23,417 bases of DNA. Source: Deltaproteobacteria bacterium (GTDB taxonomy: Bacteria; Desulfobacterota; Desulfuromonadia; Geobacterales; DSM-12255). The notes beneath the pieces were generated by a model that saw only the letters and a list, made by a program, of their open reading frames with translations, did no database searches and was not told where the DNA came from. This document shows, in pieces, positions 15,538-23,261 of this stretch. The stretch lies in the NCBI GenBank assembly GCA_017861215.1, contig JAGFXN010000001.1, positions 1 to 23,417 of the forward strand, in the 5' to 3' direction. The translations under genes and the position numbers were made by a program. Each line of letters opens with the position of its first letter. Position 1 is the first letter of the stretch.

Positions 15538-15963
15538 TCATTTCCCGGCAATGTTGCAGACAATTCTCAGTTTTACTTTTGGCGATTGCGGATCGTTCGA
15601 CTCGACCAGCACCGACTTTTCCTGCCTGCCCTGCCTCCCTTGCGTAGCAAAGGCTACCTGTATCCTGCCCCGCTCCCCCTTCTTGTAGGTCATCTTGTCA
15701 ATCCTGGCTACGGTGCAGCTGCAGGTAGCATGCACTTTCTTCAGCTGCAACGCTGCACCGCCCTGATTGGTAAAACTGAAGCTGTGCTTCAGTTCGGGGC
15801 CGCTTTTTACGGTGCCGAAATCATGGACCTCTTCCTTGAAAACAATCCTGGGGGGCTTTTCGGCGGCAGCTGCCCCCCCGGCAAAGACAAACAGGGCGAG
15901 CAGCGCCAGCAAGAGAACCAGCTGGGGCAGAGAGATTTGGCAGTTGTTGGTGGATCCGGCCAT
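15538..15963 (-). CDS. exported DUF1573 protein
   Basis: The protein has 141 residues. A signal peptide (about residues 12-34, ending GGAAAA) is followed by one DUF1573 domain, an Ig-like beta sandwich. Its marks are HDFGTVKSGPELKHSFSFTN, the vicinal cysteines ATCSCTVA (Cys81, Cys83) and a closing SVLVESNDPQSPKVKLRI. A CxC pair is typical of the family and could carry a thiol or bind metal. Start ATG 15963 lies 6 nt after the stop of the MauE-like gene, whose last codons supply an AGGAG ribosome-binding site. It is the last gene of the rhodanese-MauE-DUF1573 operon. Biochemical function is not established for the family; the context points to periplasmic sulfur or redox chemistry. Confidence 0.85.
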   Translation of the reverse strand: MAGSTNNCQISLPQLVLLLALLALFVFAGGAAAAEKPPRIVFKEEVHDFGTVKSGPELKHSFSFTNQGGAALQLKKVHATCSCTVARIDKMTYKKGERGRIQVAFATQGRQGRQEKSVLVESNDPQSPKVKLRIVCNIAGK

Positions 15964-15969
15964 GGTTTA

Positions 15970-16452
15970 CTACTCCTGTAACGGGTGGTTTTCGCCACGG
16001 GAGCTCTGCCTGCCGCCGCCGGCCTCGTGGAAGAAAATGGCGAGAGCGGCAAGGAGCATGCAGAGATCGCGCAGGATGGCACTAAAGATATCATAGATGC
16101 TGGCAGCGGCAGCGGCCGGGGCAAAACAGCCGCAATCGATCTGCAAGCCTCTGGCGAGGGCGGACAGCAAGGCAATCAGAAATACCGACAAGAAGCATGA
16201 CAGCAGCAAGGAGCTTCCTCTCCGGAAAGCCCCGGCCAGCAGAAAGCCGCCGGCAAACAATTCGACAAACGGAAGAGTAATTGCCAGAATATTTATCAAG
16301 CCTGCCGGCAGCAGCCGGTATCTGAAAATTGACTTGGCGAACCCTTCAGGATCGCTGATCTTCCCTATGGCCGCCCAGACGAAGAGGCCGCCCAGCACCA
16401 GCCGCAGGAGCAGCTGCAGATATCTGTTGTGGAGAAAAGTCGTCGCCGTCAT
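15970..16452 (-). CDS. MauE/DoxX-family membrane protein
   Basis: This 160-residue inner-membrane protein has four predicted helices (about residues 12-31, 49-72, 79-100 and 118-140). The first ends in GLFVWAAIGKISDPEGFAKS, typical of MauE/DoxX proteins, and LQIDCGCFAP gives a Cys107-x-Cys109 pair at the membrane edge after helix three. MauE-type proteins are thought to help form or shuttle disulfides outside the cytoplasm. ATG 16452 overlaps the rhodanese stop as ATGA, so coupling is very likely; the longer frame to 16491 would sit inside the rhodanese gene. Paired with an exported rhodanese and a CxC DUF1573 protein, it may pass electrons or sulfur across the membrane; this is inference. 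Confidence 0.85.
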   Translation of the reverse strand: MTATTFLHNRYLQLLLRLVLGGLFVWAAIGKISDPEGFAKSIFRYRLLPAGLINILAITLPFVELFAGGFLLAGAFRRGSSLLLSCFLSVFLIALLSALARGLQIDCGCFAPAAAAASIYDIFSAILRDLCMLLAALAIFFHEAGGGRQSSRGENHPLQE

Positions 16453-17033
16453 CTGTTCGCCGTGGTGACCGGATAGCCGGCGGCTGTCCATTCGGCATAG
16501 CCGCCAAGGTAGATAGTCACGCGGTCATAGCCTGCCCTGGCGATGTCGTAGGCAAGGTCGATGCTGACATCGCACTCGCCGCCGCTGCAGTAACAGACCA
16601 GGAGCGTATTTCGGTCGGCGGCAAGCCTGCCGACGGCTGCCGCTTTCGCTTCCTGCGCCATGTCATGGAAATGGTGATAGGGGAGATTCTTCGCATTCGT
16701 GATATGTCCGGCGCCGAACTCAGCGGCGGTGCGCGCATCGATAAACAGAGCCCCCTGGTCGAACAGCTGCCTGGCGACAGCCAGCTGAATTTTTTCAGGC
16801 TCGACAAAGCCTTCACTGTTCACCACTGGTGGCCGGAGCGACGCAGCAGGGGCAGCAGCGGACTTTCCTGCCGCCGCAGCGGTACGTTGGGGCAGATTCT
16901 CCGCCCCGGTTCCATAACGGCTGTAGTCACCCACCAGGGATATGCCATCCGGACGGACGCCATTCACCAGAAACGCGGTCAGAAGACCGAGGCAGAGGAT
17001 CAGCAGTATTTCAACAAGGAGATTTTTTGTCAT
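16449..17033 (-). CDS. membrane-anchored rhodanese-like protein
   Basis: The protein has 194 residues. One N-terminal helix (about 5-24) probably anchors it with the rest outside the cytoplasm. A Pro/Ala-rich linker (about 45-75) leads to a single rhodanese domain: FIDARTAAEFGAGHITNAKN, then LLVCYCSGGECDVS with likely catalytic Cys149, and IYLGGYAEWTAAGYPV. The loop C-S-G-G-E-C-D lacks the basic residue common in thiosulfate sulfurtransferases and has a second Cys154, so it may bind a different sulfur donor or form a disulfide. Rhodaneses carry persulfide sulfur. It is first in the operon with the MauE-like and DUF1573 genes. The ATG at 17033 has no strong Shine-Dalgarno sequence (GCCATCTC precedes it). 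Confidence 0.85.
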   Translation of the reverse strand: MTKNLLVEILLILCLGLLTAFLVNGVRPDGISLVGDYSRYGTGAENLPQRTAAAAGKSAAAPAASLRPPVVNSEGFVEPEKIQLAVARQLFDQGALFIDARTAAEFGAGHITNAKNLPYHHFHDMAQEAKAAAVGRLAADRNTLLVCYCSGGECDVSIDLAYDIARAGYDRVTIYLGGYAEWTAAGYPVTTANR

Positions 17034-17077
17034 GAGATGGCAGGTAACGGCACGGGGCTCGGCCTTATGAGAAATTC

Positions 17078-17095
17078 ACGCCGGAGCTCCGGCGT
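17078..17095. repeat. perfect 18-bp palindrome
   Basis: ACGCCGGAGCTCCGGCGT is fully self-complementary with no loop. It lies 45 bp upstream of the rhodanese start, inside the predicted leader. It could be a regulator-binding site. As RNA it would need a small loop opened at the centre. Confidence 0.7.
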
Positions 17096-17098
17096 TAT

Positions 17099-17177
17099 CT
17101 TGACTGCTGCACCCTGATCCGGGTCAGGAGCGGCCCAACGGCCTGCTTTCATTGATAGCTACAAACCAGCAGTCAAG
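17099..17177. repeat. 11-bp inverted repeat bracketing the rhodanese promoter
   Basis: CTTGACTGCTG (17099-17109) and CAGCAGTCAAG (17167-17177) are exact reverse complements, 57 bp apart. The right arm overlaps the predicted -35 box and the left arm lies downstream of the predicted transcription start. This arrangement fits two operator sites for one regulator, perhaps with looping. Confidence 0.6.
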
Positions 17178-17181
17178 TCAA
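17152..17181 (-). promoter_or_regulatory. candidate promoter for the rhodanese operon
   Basis: On the minus strand TTGACT (17181-17176), 18 nt, then TATCAA (17157-17152). A second TTGACT overlaps it 5 nt further on but would leave only 13 nt of spacer. The start would be near 17145, giving a leader of about 110 nt that includes the 18-bp palindrome. Confidence 0.5.
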
Positions 17182-17470
17182 CATTTTTTTCAGTCGGGAG
17201 GCGGTACGGGACAGCGGCGAGTCGAGGCAGGCCCAGACGGCCGCTGGTACCCGCCGCCGGCTGGCAGCGGCAGCCCACGGGCAAAAGCTGCGGCGTCCGG
17301 GGCAGGCACCCGGAGATGGCAGTCCGCAGCGACAGCCGGAGCGGCTGCACACTGGGCAGCGAACCGGAACATGCCGGTCGATACGCCGGCACGATCTCGC
17401 CGGAGGCCGCCGTTATCCGTACCACCCGGCAGGCGGTGACGCCGGGGAGCGGCCGCCATCCGGAAGGCTT
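17182..17470. other. GC-rich intergenic block without a recognised gene
   Basis: This stretch between the divergent rhodanese and gsp promoters is GC-rich and open in several frames: minus 17159-17518, minus 17190-17459 and plus 17152-17439. None of the translations looks like a known protein. They are rich in Arg, Pro, Cys and Ala, as expected of chance frames in GC-rich DNA, and none has a well-placed ribosome-binding site. It may be the remnant of a gene, a noncoding RNA or spacer. Confidence 0.4.
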
Positions 17471-17476
17471 TTCCCC

Positions 17477-17505
17477 TTGCATATCCAACGGTTTTTCCCT
17501 ATATT
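17477..17505 (+). promoter_or_regulatory. candidate promoter of the gsp operon
   Basis: TTGCAT (17477-17482), a 17-nt spacer and TATATT (17500-17505) form a good sigma-70 match. Transcription would start near 17512, about 28 nt before the gspC start codon. Confidence 0.6.
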
Positions 17506-17539
17506 TCTCCTTTATCAATCCTCCTCGTAAAGGCGCAAT

Positions 17540-18421
17540 GTGAACAGGTGGTTACTGCCGATAAATGCTGCAATCCTTGTTTCGATCATCGCAATTCTTG
17601 CCCTGATTACCGCTGATATTCTCTCGTTCCGGATTGCCAGACTCTTCCCGCCGACAGCTGCAAAACCGGCGCAGCAGCAGGCCGCCGGGCAGAGTTCCGA
17701 CGATCTGCAGTCTTTTGCGCCGATCCTTGCGAAAGGGCTGTTCGGCAAGGCGACGCAAGGGACGCTGACACCTGTTGTGGCGAAGAGCGCCGCGAAAGGC
17801 CAGGCCCAGGCATTCAATCAGTCCGACTTCGCCCTGCTCGGCACCGTGCAGGGCTCCTTCCGCGAAAGTTTCGCCCTGATCCAGAAAATCAGCTCAAAAG
17901 AAGAGCGGGTTTTCAGAATAGGAGATCCGGTGTTTACCGCCGGTCCGCTGGTTACGGTTAAAAAGGAATATGTCGAAATCCTTGCCGGCAAGGCGCGCAC
18001 CAAGATTTTCACCCCGTCAGCAGCGCCGGCCGCAGCTTCATCATCGCCGCCGCCCGCCGGCGGCGCGCCGGCGGCAAACCCTCTTGCCGCGCAGACCAGC
18101 GCCGGCAATTATGTCATTGACCAGAGATCCCTGAACGCTTCGCTCGACAACATCGGCCAGGCCATGACCGACGCCAGACTCCTGCCAAGCATGAAGGACG
18201 GCAAGGTCGAAGGGTTTCGCGTCTCCGAAATCAAGCCGCAGGGGATTTTCGGTACCATCGGCATTAGAAACGGTGATGTTCTGCTCCGCATGAACGATTT
18301 CCCGATAGATTCACCGGAAAAAGCAATGCAGTCGTTTGCCTCGCTGAAAGGGCAGAGCAGGATACGGCTCGACCTGATCAGGGATGGCCAGCCGACAACT
18401 TTCAATTATGACATCAGATAA
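17540..18421 (+). CDS. gspC: type II secretion inner-membrane component GspC
   Basis: GspC links the inner-membrane platform of type II secretion to the outer-membrane secretin. The 293-residue protein has one N-terminal membrane helix (about 5-30). A periplasmic HR domain follows (about 92-157: FALLGTVQGSFRESFALIQK then VKKEYVEILAGKARTKIF), then an Ala/Pro linker (158-185). The C-terminal PDZ domain (about 190-293) carries GFRVSEIKPQGIFGTIGIRN and GDVLLRMNDFPI. The HR domain contacts the secretin N0 domain. The start is GTG 17540, with AAAGG 6 nt upstream. It is first in a gspC-D-E-F-G operon, 82 nt before gspD. Confidence 0.93.
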   Translation: MNRWLLPINAAILVSIIAILALITADILSFRIARLFPPTAAKPAQQQAAGQSSDDLQSFAPILAKGLFGKATQGTLTPVVAKSAAKGQAQAFNQSDFALLGTVQGSFRESFALIQKISSKEERVFRIGDPVFTAGPLVTVKKEYVEILAGKARTKIFTPSAAPAAASSSPPPAGGAPAANPLAAQTSAGNYVIDQRSLNASLDNIGQAMTDARLLPSMKDGKVEGFRVSEIKPQGIFGTIGIRNGDVLLRMNDFPIDSPEKAMQSFASLKGQSRIRLDLIRDGQPTTFNYDIR

Positions 18422-18503
18422 CAGCTTTCTGTCCGGGGTTTCCGGTGCTGACCGAAACCCGTACGCCGCTACCCAGAAACCGCTCATTTTCCAAGAGGTT
18501 CCA

Positions 18504-20423
18504 GTGAAACGATACATTACAGCCATGGCCATCATAGTAACCCTCCTGCTGCCGCTGCCGGCGCTGGCAAAAGGGGTGATCCTCAATTTCACCGATGTTG
18601 ACATTGCCACGATGGTAAAATTCATCAGCGATCTGACCGGCAAGAACTTCGTCATGGACGAGCGGGTGAAAGGCAAGATTTCCGTTTTCTCCCCTGCCAA
18701 GCTCTCCAATGAAGAGGCCTTCAACGTGTTCACTTCCGTCCTTGAGCTGAAGGGCTTTACTCTCATCCAGTCGGGCAAGGTCTACAAGATAGTGCCGACA
18801 GCTTCGGCCAAACAGTCAGGGACCAGACTCTATGCCGACAAGGAAAAGATCCCGGTCAATGAATCCTACATTGCCAGGGTCATCACCCTGGAAAACATTA
18901 CCGCGCAGGAGGCGGTAACATTCCTCCAGCCGGTCGTTTCCAAGGATGGGCATGTGTCGGCTTTCGGACCCGCCAACATGCTGCTGGTGGTCGACTCGTC
19001 ATTCAATATCCAGAAGATTATGGCGATCATCCAGGTGATAGATGCGGAGAAACGCCGCGATCTGCCGGAGATACTCTATCTGAAAAGCGCCGGGGCTGAA
19101 AATGTCGCCAAAGTCCTCCAGGACTGGCTTGGCAACAAGTCGGCAAAACAGCCCGGGCAGCCGGCAGCAGCGGCCTTAGGCACCACCATTGTCCCTGACA
19201 GCCGCTTGAACGCGATTCTGGTGTTCGGGCCGGAAAAGGACAAGGAAGAGATCAGGCAACTGGTGGCGCTGGTGGATGTCGTCCCGCCGATAAGCGGCGG
19301 CAAGGTGAATGTCTACTATCTGGAAAACGCCGATGCAACCGAGGTTGCCAAGGTTCTCGACGGTGTTGTCAAAGGGAGTTCCGCTACGCCGGGGCAGGCA
19401 GCGGCGCCGCAGGCTTCCCCCTTCGAAGGGGGGAAGATAACGATCACCCCTGACAAGGCGACCAACTCGCTCGTCATCATGGCATCGCCGACTGACTATC
19501 AGAACCTGCTGCAGGTTATTCAGAAGCTCGACCGGAAACGGCGGCAGGTGTTCGTGCAGGCATCGATTGTCGAAGTCTCCCTGGACAGGGCCAAGGAACT
19601 CGGTATTCAGTGGGGCTTCTTTGGCGGCGCAAGCAGCGGGGACCTGGCGACTGCCGGGATATTCGACCCGTTCGGCACGCTGACCCCCTTTTTCGCGGCT
19701 GTCGGCCAGCTCTCCCAGGCAGGACTGCTGCCTGAAGACATGAAGCTTGCCACTGCCGCCAATTTCCCGTTTATCCTGAAGGCGATGCAAGGCAACGGCA
19801 TGCTGAACATCCTGTCGAGTCCGACCATCCTGACCTCCGACAACAAGGAAGCGGAGATATTCGTCGGCGAGAATATCCCTTTCCTCGGCACTTCCGTCAT
19901 CAACGGCTCGACATCACAGCAGTCGATCGAACGCAAGGATACCGGCATCACGCTCAAGATCACGCCGCAGATCACCGATGGTGACTATATCAAGCTCGAT
20001 GTGATGCAGGAGATTTCCGCACTCAAAGACACGATCAATGTCGGCGTTTCCTCCACCGACAGATCGATAACCAAACGTTCGGCAAAGACTTCGGTTATTG
20101 TCAAGGACCAGGAGACGGTCGCCATTGGCGGGCTGATTTCCGAAATAGAGCGCGAGTCGGAGACCAGGGTGCCGCTGCTTGGCGATCTGCCTCTCCTGGG
20201 ATATCTCTTCCGGTCCAAGACGATGAAACGGGAAAAAACCAATCTGATCCTTCTCCTTACCCCGAGAGTCATCAAAGATGGTCGTGATCTGGACGATGTC
20301 ACCCAGAAACAGAGAGTGCGCTTCAAGGAAGCTGCGCAGAAGGCGGACCCGGTAGATATTCCGGGATATATCGGCACCAGGCCTGCACCTGGCGCCGCCG
20401 CTCCGCAGGACGGGGGGAAGTAG
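18504..20423 (+). CDS. gspD: type II secretion secretin GspD
   Basis: GspD forms the multimeric outer-membrane channel for folded exoproteins. The 639-residue protein has a signal peptide ending ALAKG (about residue 22) and the N0 domain (VILNFTDVDIATMVKFISDL). The N1-N3 repeats follow, containing ENITAQEAVTFLQPVVS and YYLENADATEVAKVLDGVVK. The secretin domain has VGENIPFLGTSVING, KDTGITLKITPQI, VAIGGLISE and the signature VPLLGDLPLLGYLFRS. GTG 18504 was chosen because AGAGG lies 5 nt upstream and the signal peptide follows at once; the frame extends back to 18384 into gspC. A Pro/Gly-rich tail closes the protein. gspE starts 2 nt after the stop. No pilotin gene was seen nearby. Confidence 0.95.
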   Translation: MKRYITAMAIIVTLLLPLPALAKGVILNFTDVDIATMVKFISDLTGKNFVMDERVKGKISVFSPAKLSNEEAFNVFTSVLELKGFTLIQSGKVYKIVPTASAKQSGTRLYADKEKIPVNESYIARVITLENITAQEAVTFLQPVVSKDGHVSAFGPANMLLVVDSSFNIQKIMAIIQVIDAEKRRDLPEILYLKSAGAENVAKVLQDWLGNKSAKQPGQPAAAALGTTIVPDSRLNAILVFGPEKDKEEIRQLVALVDVVPPISGGKVNVYYLENADATEVAKVLDGVVKGSSATPGQAAAPQASPFEGGKITITPDKATNSLVIMASPTDYQNLLQVIQKLDRKRRQVFVQASIVEVSLDRAKELGIQWGFFGGASSGDLATAGIFDPFGTLTPFFAAVGQLSQAGLLPEDMKLATAANFPFILKAMQGNGMLNILSSPTILTSDNKEAEIFVGENIPFLGTSVINGSTSQQSIERKDTGITLKITPQITDGDYIKLDVMQEISALKDTINVGVSSTDRSITKRSAKTSVIVKDQETVAIGGLISEIERESETRVPLLGDLPLLGYLFRSKTMKREKTNLILLLTPRVIKDGRDLDDVTQKQRVRFKEAAQKADPVDIPGYIGTRPAPGAAAPQDGGK

Positions 20424-20425
20424 CC

Positions 20426-21997
20426 TTGTCAGGCACAGCTGCAGCGTTACCGTTTGAAGAGCTGGCCGCCCGGCTGGGGCTCCCGTTCCAGGCAGAGCTC
20501 CACGACGCGGATATCGATGCGACATGGCTGTCCAGGCTGCCGCTCACCTTTGCCAAGTCCAATCTGCTGCTGCCGCTCCGGGAAGAGGACGGCTGCCTGC
20601 TGGTTGCCATGGGTAATCCGGTTAACCTGCTGGCGCTTGATGAACTGCAGAGTTTGGCAACTATGCCGGTGACAGGGGTGGCCGTCCCTCCGGAGGAGGT
20701 GCTGGCGGCAATAAACCGCCTCTACGCAAGACACTCCGGCTCCGCGCAGGAGGTGGTGGCAGAGCTGGAAGCCGAAGAGCTGTCAACCGTGGCAAGCCAG
20801 TTCAACCGTCCCCAGGACCTCCTGGACCTGACGGATGAAGCCCCGGTAATCAGGCTGCTGAACTCCATCCTCTTTCAGGCGGTCAAGGAGCGGTCCAGCG
20901 ATATCCACATCGAACCGTTCGAACGGGAGCTGGATGTCCGCTTCCGCATCGACGGCATCCTCTACAAGATGCTCTCCCCGCCGAAGATCGTGCAGGAAGC
21001 TCTCACCTCCCGCGTAAAAATCATGGCGGGACTGAACATCGCCGAGAAACGACTGCCGCAGGACGGCCGCTTCCGGGTGATTGTCGCCGGCCGTGACGTC
21101 GACATCCGCGTCTCCATCATCCCGACATTTTTCGGCGAGCGGACGGTACTGCGTATTCTTGACAAGCAGCGCGGCGTGCTGTCGCTGACCGACATCGGGC
21201 TCGGCTCCCGTGAAAACAGCGTGGTGGAGCGGCTCCTGACCCGCACCAGCGGCATCATCCTCGTTACCGGGCCGACCGGCAGCGGCAAGACCACCACCCT
21301 CTACAGCGCCCTGACCAGGATCAACTCTCCGGACAAAAATATCATCACGATCGAAGACCCGATCGAGTACCAGCTCCCCGGAGTCGGGCAGATTCAGGTC
21401 AATCCGAAGATCGACCTCACCTTTGCCAACGGTCTGCGCTCGATTCTCCGTCAGGATCCCGACATCATCATGGTCGGCGAGATCCGTGACGCCGAGACAG
21501 CTGAAATCGCCATGCAGGCAAGCCTTACCGGCCACCTGGTCCTTTCGACCCTGCACACCAATGACGCAGCGACGGCCATCACCCGCCTGATCGATATGGG
21601 CATAGAGCCGTTCATGGTGGCATCGACACTCTCCGCGGTTCTTGCGCAGCGGCTTGTCCGCCGCATCTGCCCGCACTGCCGCGAAGAGTACCGTCCGGAC
21701 AGGGAGTATGCCGGCATCACTCTCCCGGAAACGCTCTACAGAGGGCGAGGCTGCGAAAAGTGCTTCCAGCTCGGCACCACCGGCAGAACCGGCATTTATG
21801 AACTGCTGCCGGTTGATGCCGAACTCTGCTCGATGATCATCCGCCGTACCTCCACCCAGGAGATCAAGGAATACGCTATTGCCAGAGGGATGCGGACACT
21901 GCGCGATGACGGTCTGGAGAAGGCTTTTGCCGGAGTTACCACCCTGGAGGAAGTGCTCCGGGTGACGCAGGAAGACTATGCCGATATTTCGCTATAA
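20426..21997 (+). CDS. gspE: type II secretion ATPase GspE
   Basis: GspE is the cytoplasmic hexameric ATPase that drives pseudopilus assembly. The 523-residue protein has an N-terminal GspE/MshEN domain (about 1-105). The ATPase core carries Walker A GPTGSGKT (282-289), an Asp box IITIEDPIEY, Walker B IIMVGEIRD (347-355) and a His box GHLVLSTLHTN. A four-cysteine zinc site follows (Cys415, Cys418, Cys443, Cys446; CPHC and CEKC). Start TTG 20426 lies 2 nt after the gspD stop, with a GGGGGAAG Shine-Dalgarno run in the last gspD codons. Its 3' end overlaps gspF by 20 nt. PilB-type ATPases are similar, but the gspC/gspD context settles the assignment. Confidence 0.95.
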   Translation: MSGTAAALPFEELAARLGLPFQAELHDADIDATWLSRLPLTFAKSNLLLPLREEDGCLLVAMGNPVNLLALDELQSLATMPVTGVAVPPEEVLAAINRLYARHSGSAQEVVAELEAEELSTVASQFNRPQDLLDLTDEAPVIRLLNSILFQAVKERSSDIHIEPFERELDVRFRIDGILYKMLSPPKIVQEALTSRVKIMAGLNIAEKRLPQDGRFRVIVAGRDVDIRVSIIPTFFGERTVLRILDKQRGVLSLTDIGLGSRENSVVERLLTRTSGIILVTGPTGSGKTTTLYSALTRINSPDKNIITIEDPIEYQLPGVGQIQVNPKIDLTFANGLRSILRQDPDIIMVGEIRDAETAEIAMQASLTGHLVLSTLHTNDAATAITRLIDMGIEPFMVASTLSAVLAQRLVRRICPHCREEYRPDREYAGITLPETLYRGRGCEKCFQLGTTGRTGIYELLPVDAELCSMIIRRTSTQEIKEYAIARGMRTLRDDGLEKAFAGVTTLEEVLRVTQEDYADISL

Positions 21998-23189
21998 GGG
22001 GTACCGGCAGGATGGCAAAGAGAGCAGCGGCTCGATCACTGCCGACACTCTCCGGGCTGCCCGTGAACGGCTGAAGAATGACGGCATTCTCCCCACGGGT
22101 ATCGAAGAGGAGACAGCGCAAACCTCCAGAAGCGGTTTTTCCTCCCTGCGCCGCCGCGTCGGTCTGCCGGAACTGGCGCTGGTCACCAGAAGACTGGCAA
22201 CGCTCCTCGGAGCGTCCATGCCGCTTTTCGAAGCGGTCACTACCCTGATGGAGCAGGAGCGTCCCGGCGAGATGCGCAGCGTCCTCTCCAGGGTCAAGGA
22301 GCGGCTGGCCGAAGGGAAAGGGCTGGCAGCTGCCCTTGCGGAGGAAAGGCCGCTTTTCAGCGAAAGCTACATCTCCATGGTTGCCGCCGGCGAGGCCAGC
22401 GGTGCTCTCGACACGATTCTGGAACGACTGGCCGACTTTCTCGAAGAGCAGGAGGCGATACGCAGCAAGGTTACCACGGCGCTTGCCTATCCGCTGCTCA
22501 TGGCGGTTGTGGGTGGCGGCGTGATGCTTTTTCTGCTGGCCTTTGTCATCCCGAAGATCACCACCGTTTTTGCCGACAACAAGGCGGCACTGCCGCTGAT
22601 CACTATCGCTCTTCTCAAGGTCAGCAACATCCTGCGCCAGGGGTGGTGGCTGCTGCTGCTTGCGGCTGCCGCCGTGCTGTTTGCCTACCGCCGCCTGATG
22701 AAGATCGACAGGTTCCAGCTGCGGCGGGACTCTCTCCTGCTGCAAGCGCCGCTGTTCGGAGCGCTCCTGCAGAAACTTCTCCTCGCGCGTTTTGCAAAGA
22801 TTCTGGGGCTGCTTCTTTCAAGCGGCGTACCTGTAATCCGGGCAATGGAGATTACTGCCGAAGCAGTGGTCAACCGTGCCTACAGGATTTTTCTGGGAGA
22901 GGCTAAAATCGAGTTGATAGAAGGGGGAAAACTTTCGACCACTCTTGCCCGCAGTCCGCTTTTCCCGCCGCTGCTGATACATCTGATCGGCATCGGCGAG
23001 CAGAGCGGCACGCTGGATGCCATGCTGAACAAGGCCGGGAGCGCTTTCGAGCGGGAGTTTGATACCGCGACAACCCGTTTCATGGCGCTGCTTGAGCCGA
23101 TCATGGTCCTTGCCATGGGACTGGCGGTCGGCTTTGTCGTCGTGGCGGTGCTACTGCCGATATTCGAGCTGAATCAGCTGGTGAAGTGA
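21978..23189 (+). CDS. gspF: type II secretion inner-membrane platform protein GspF
   Basis: GspF is the polytopic membrane platform that interacts with GspE and the pseudopilins. The 403-residue protein has a short N-terminal region (MPIFRYKGYRQDGKESSGSI) and two T2SSF repeats. Family marks include LALVTRRLATLLGASMPLFE, SMVAAGEASGALDTILERLA, the matching IGIGEQSGTLDAMLNKAGSA in the second repeat, and about three membrane helices (near 170-190, 215-235 and 378-398). Start ATG 21978 has AGGAAG 3-4 nt before it and overlaps the end of gspE, so translation is coupled. Seventy-two bases separate it from gspG. Confidence 0.95.
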   Translation: MPIFRYKGYRQDGKESSGSITADTLRAARERLKNDGILPTGIEEETAQTSRSGFSSLRRRVGLPELALVTRRLATLLGASMPLFEAVTTLMEQERPGEMRSVLSRVKERLAEGKGLAAALAEERPLFSESYISMVAAGEASGALDTILERLADFLEEQEAIRSKVTTALAYPLLMAVVGGGVMLFLLAFVIPKITTVFADNKAALPLITIALLKVSNILRQGWWLLLLAAAAVLFAYRRLMKIDRFQLRRDSLLLQAPLFGALLQKLLLARFAKILGLLLSSGVPVIRAMEITAEAVVNRAYRIFLGEAKIELIEGGKLSTTLARSPLFPPLLIHLIGIGEQSGTLDAMLNKAGSAFEREFDTATTRFMALLEPIMVLAMGLAVGFVVVAVLLPIFELNQLVK

Positions 23190-23221
23190 CCACAGGGGAA
23201 GGCTGAGATAACGGTTCCGTT

Positions 23222-23239
23222 CTCAACCTCAACCTCAAC
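23222..23239 (+). repeat. hexanucleotide tandem repeat (CTCAAC)x3
   Basis: Three perfect CTCAAC units sit in the 72 bp gap between gspF and gspG, about 10 nt before the GGAGG of gspG. A partial fourth unit (CT) follows. Slipped-strand copy changes could alter the spacing or folding of the gspG leader. Confidence 0.8.
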
Positions 23240-23261
23240 CTACATTGCGGAGGAATTGAAT

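Noticed and set aside
17159..17518. Minus-strand ORF of 119 codons upstream of the rhodanese gene
   Set aside because: No family features or credible ribosome-binding site; it crosses both predicted divergent promoters.
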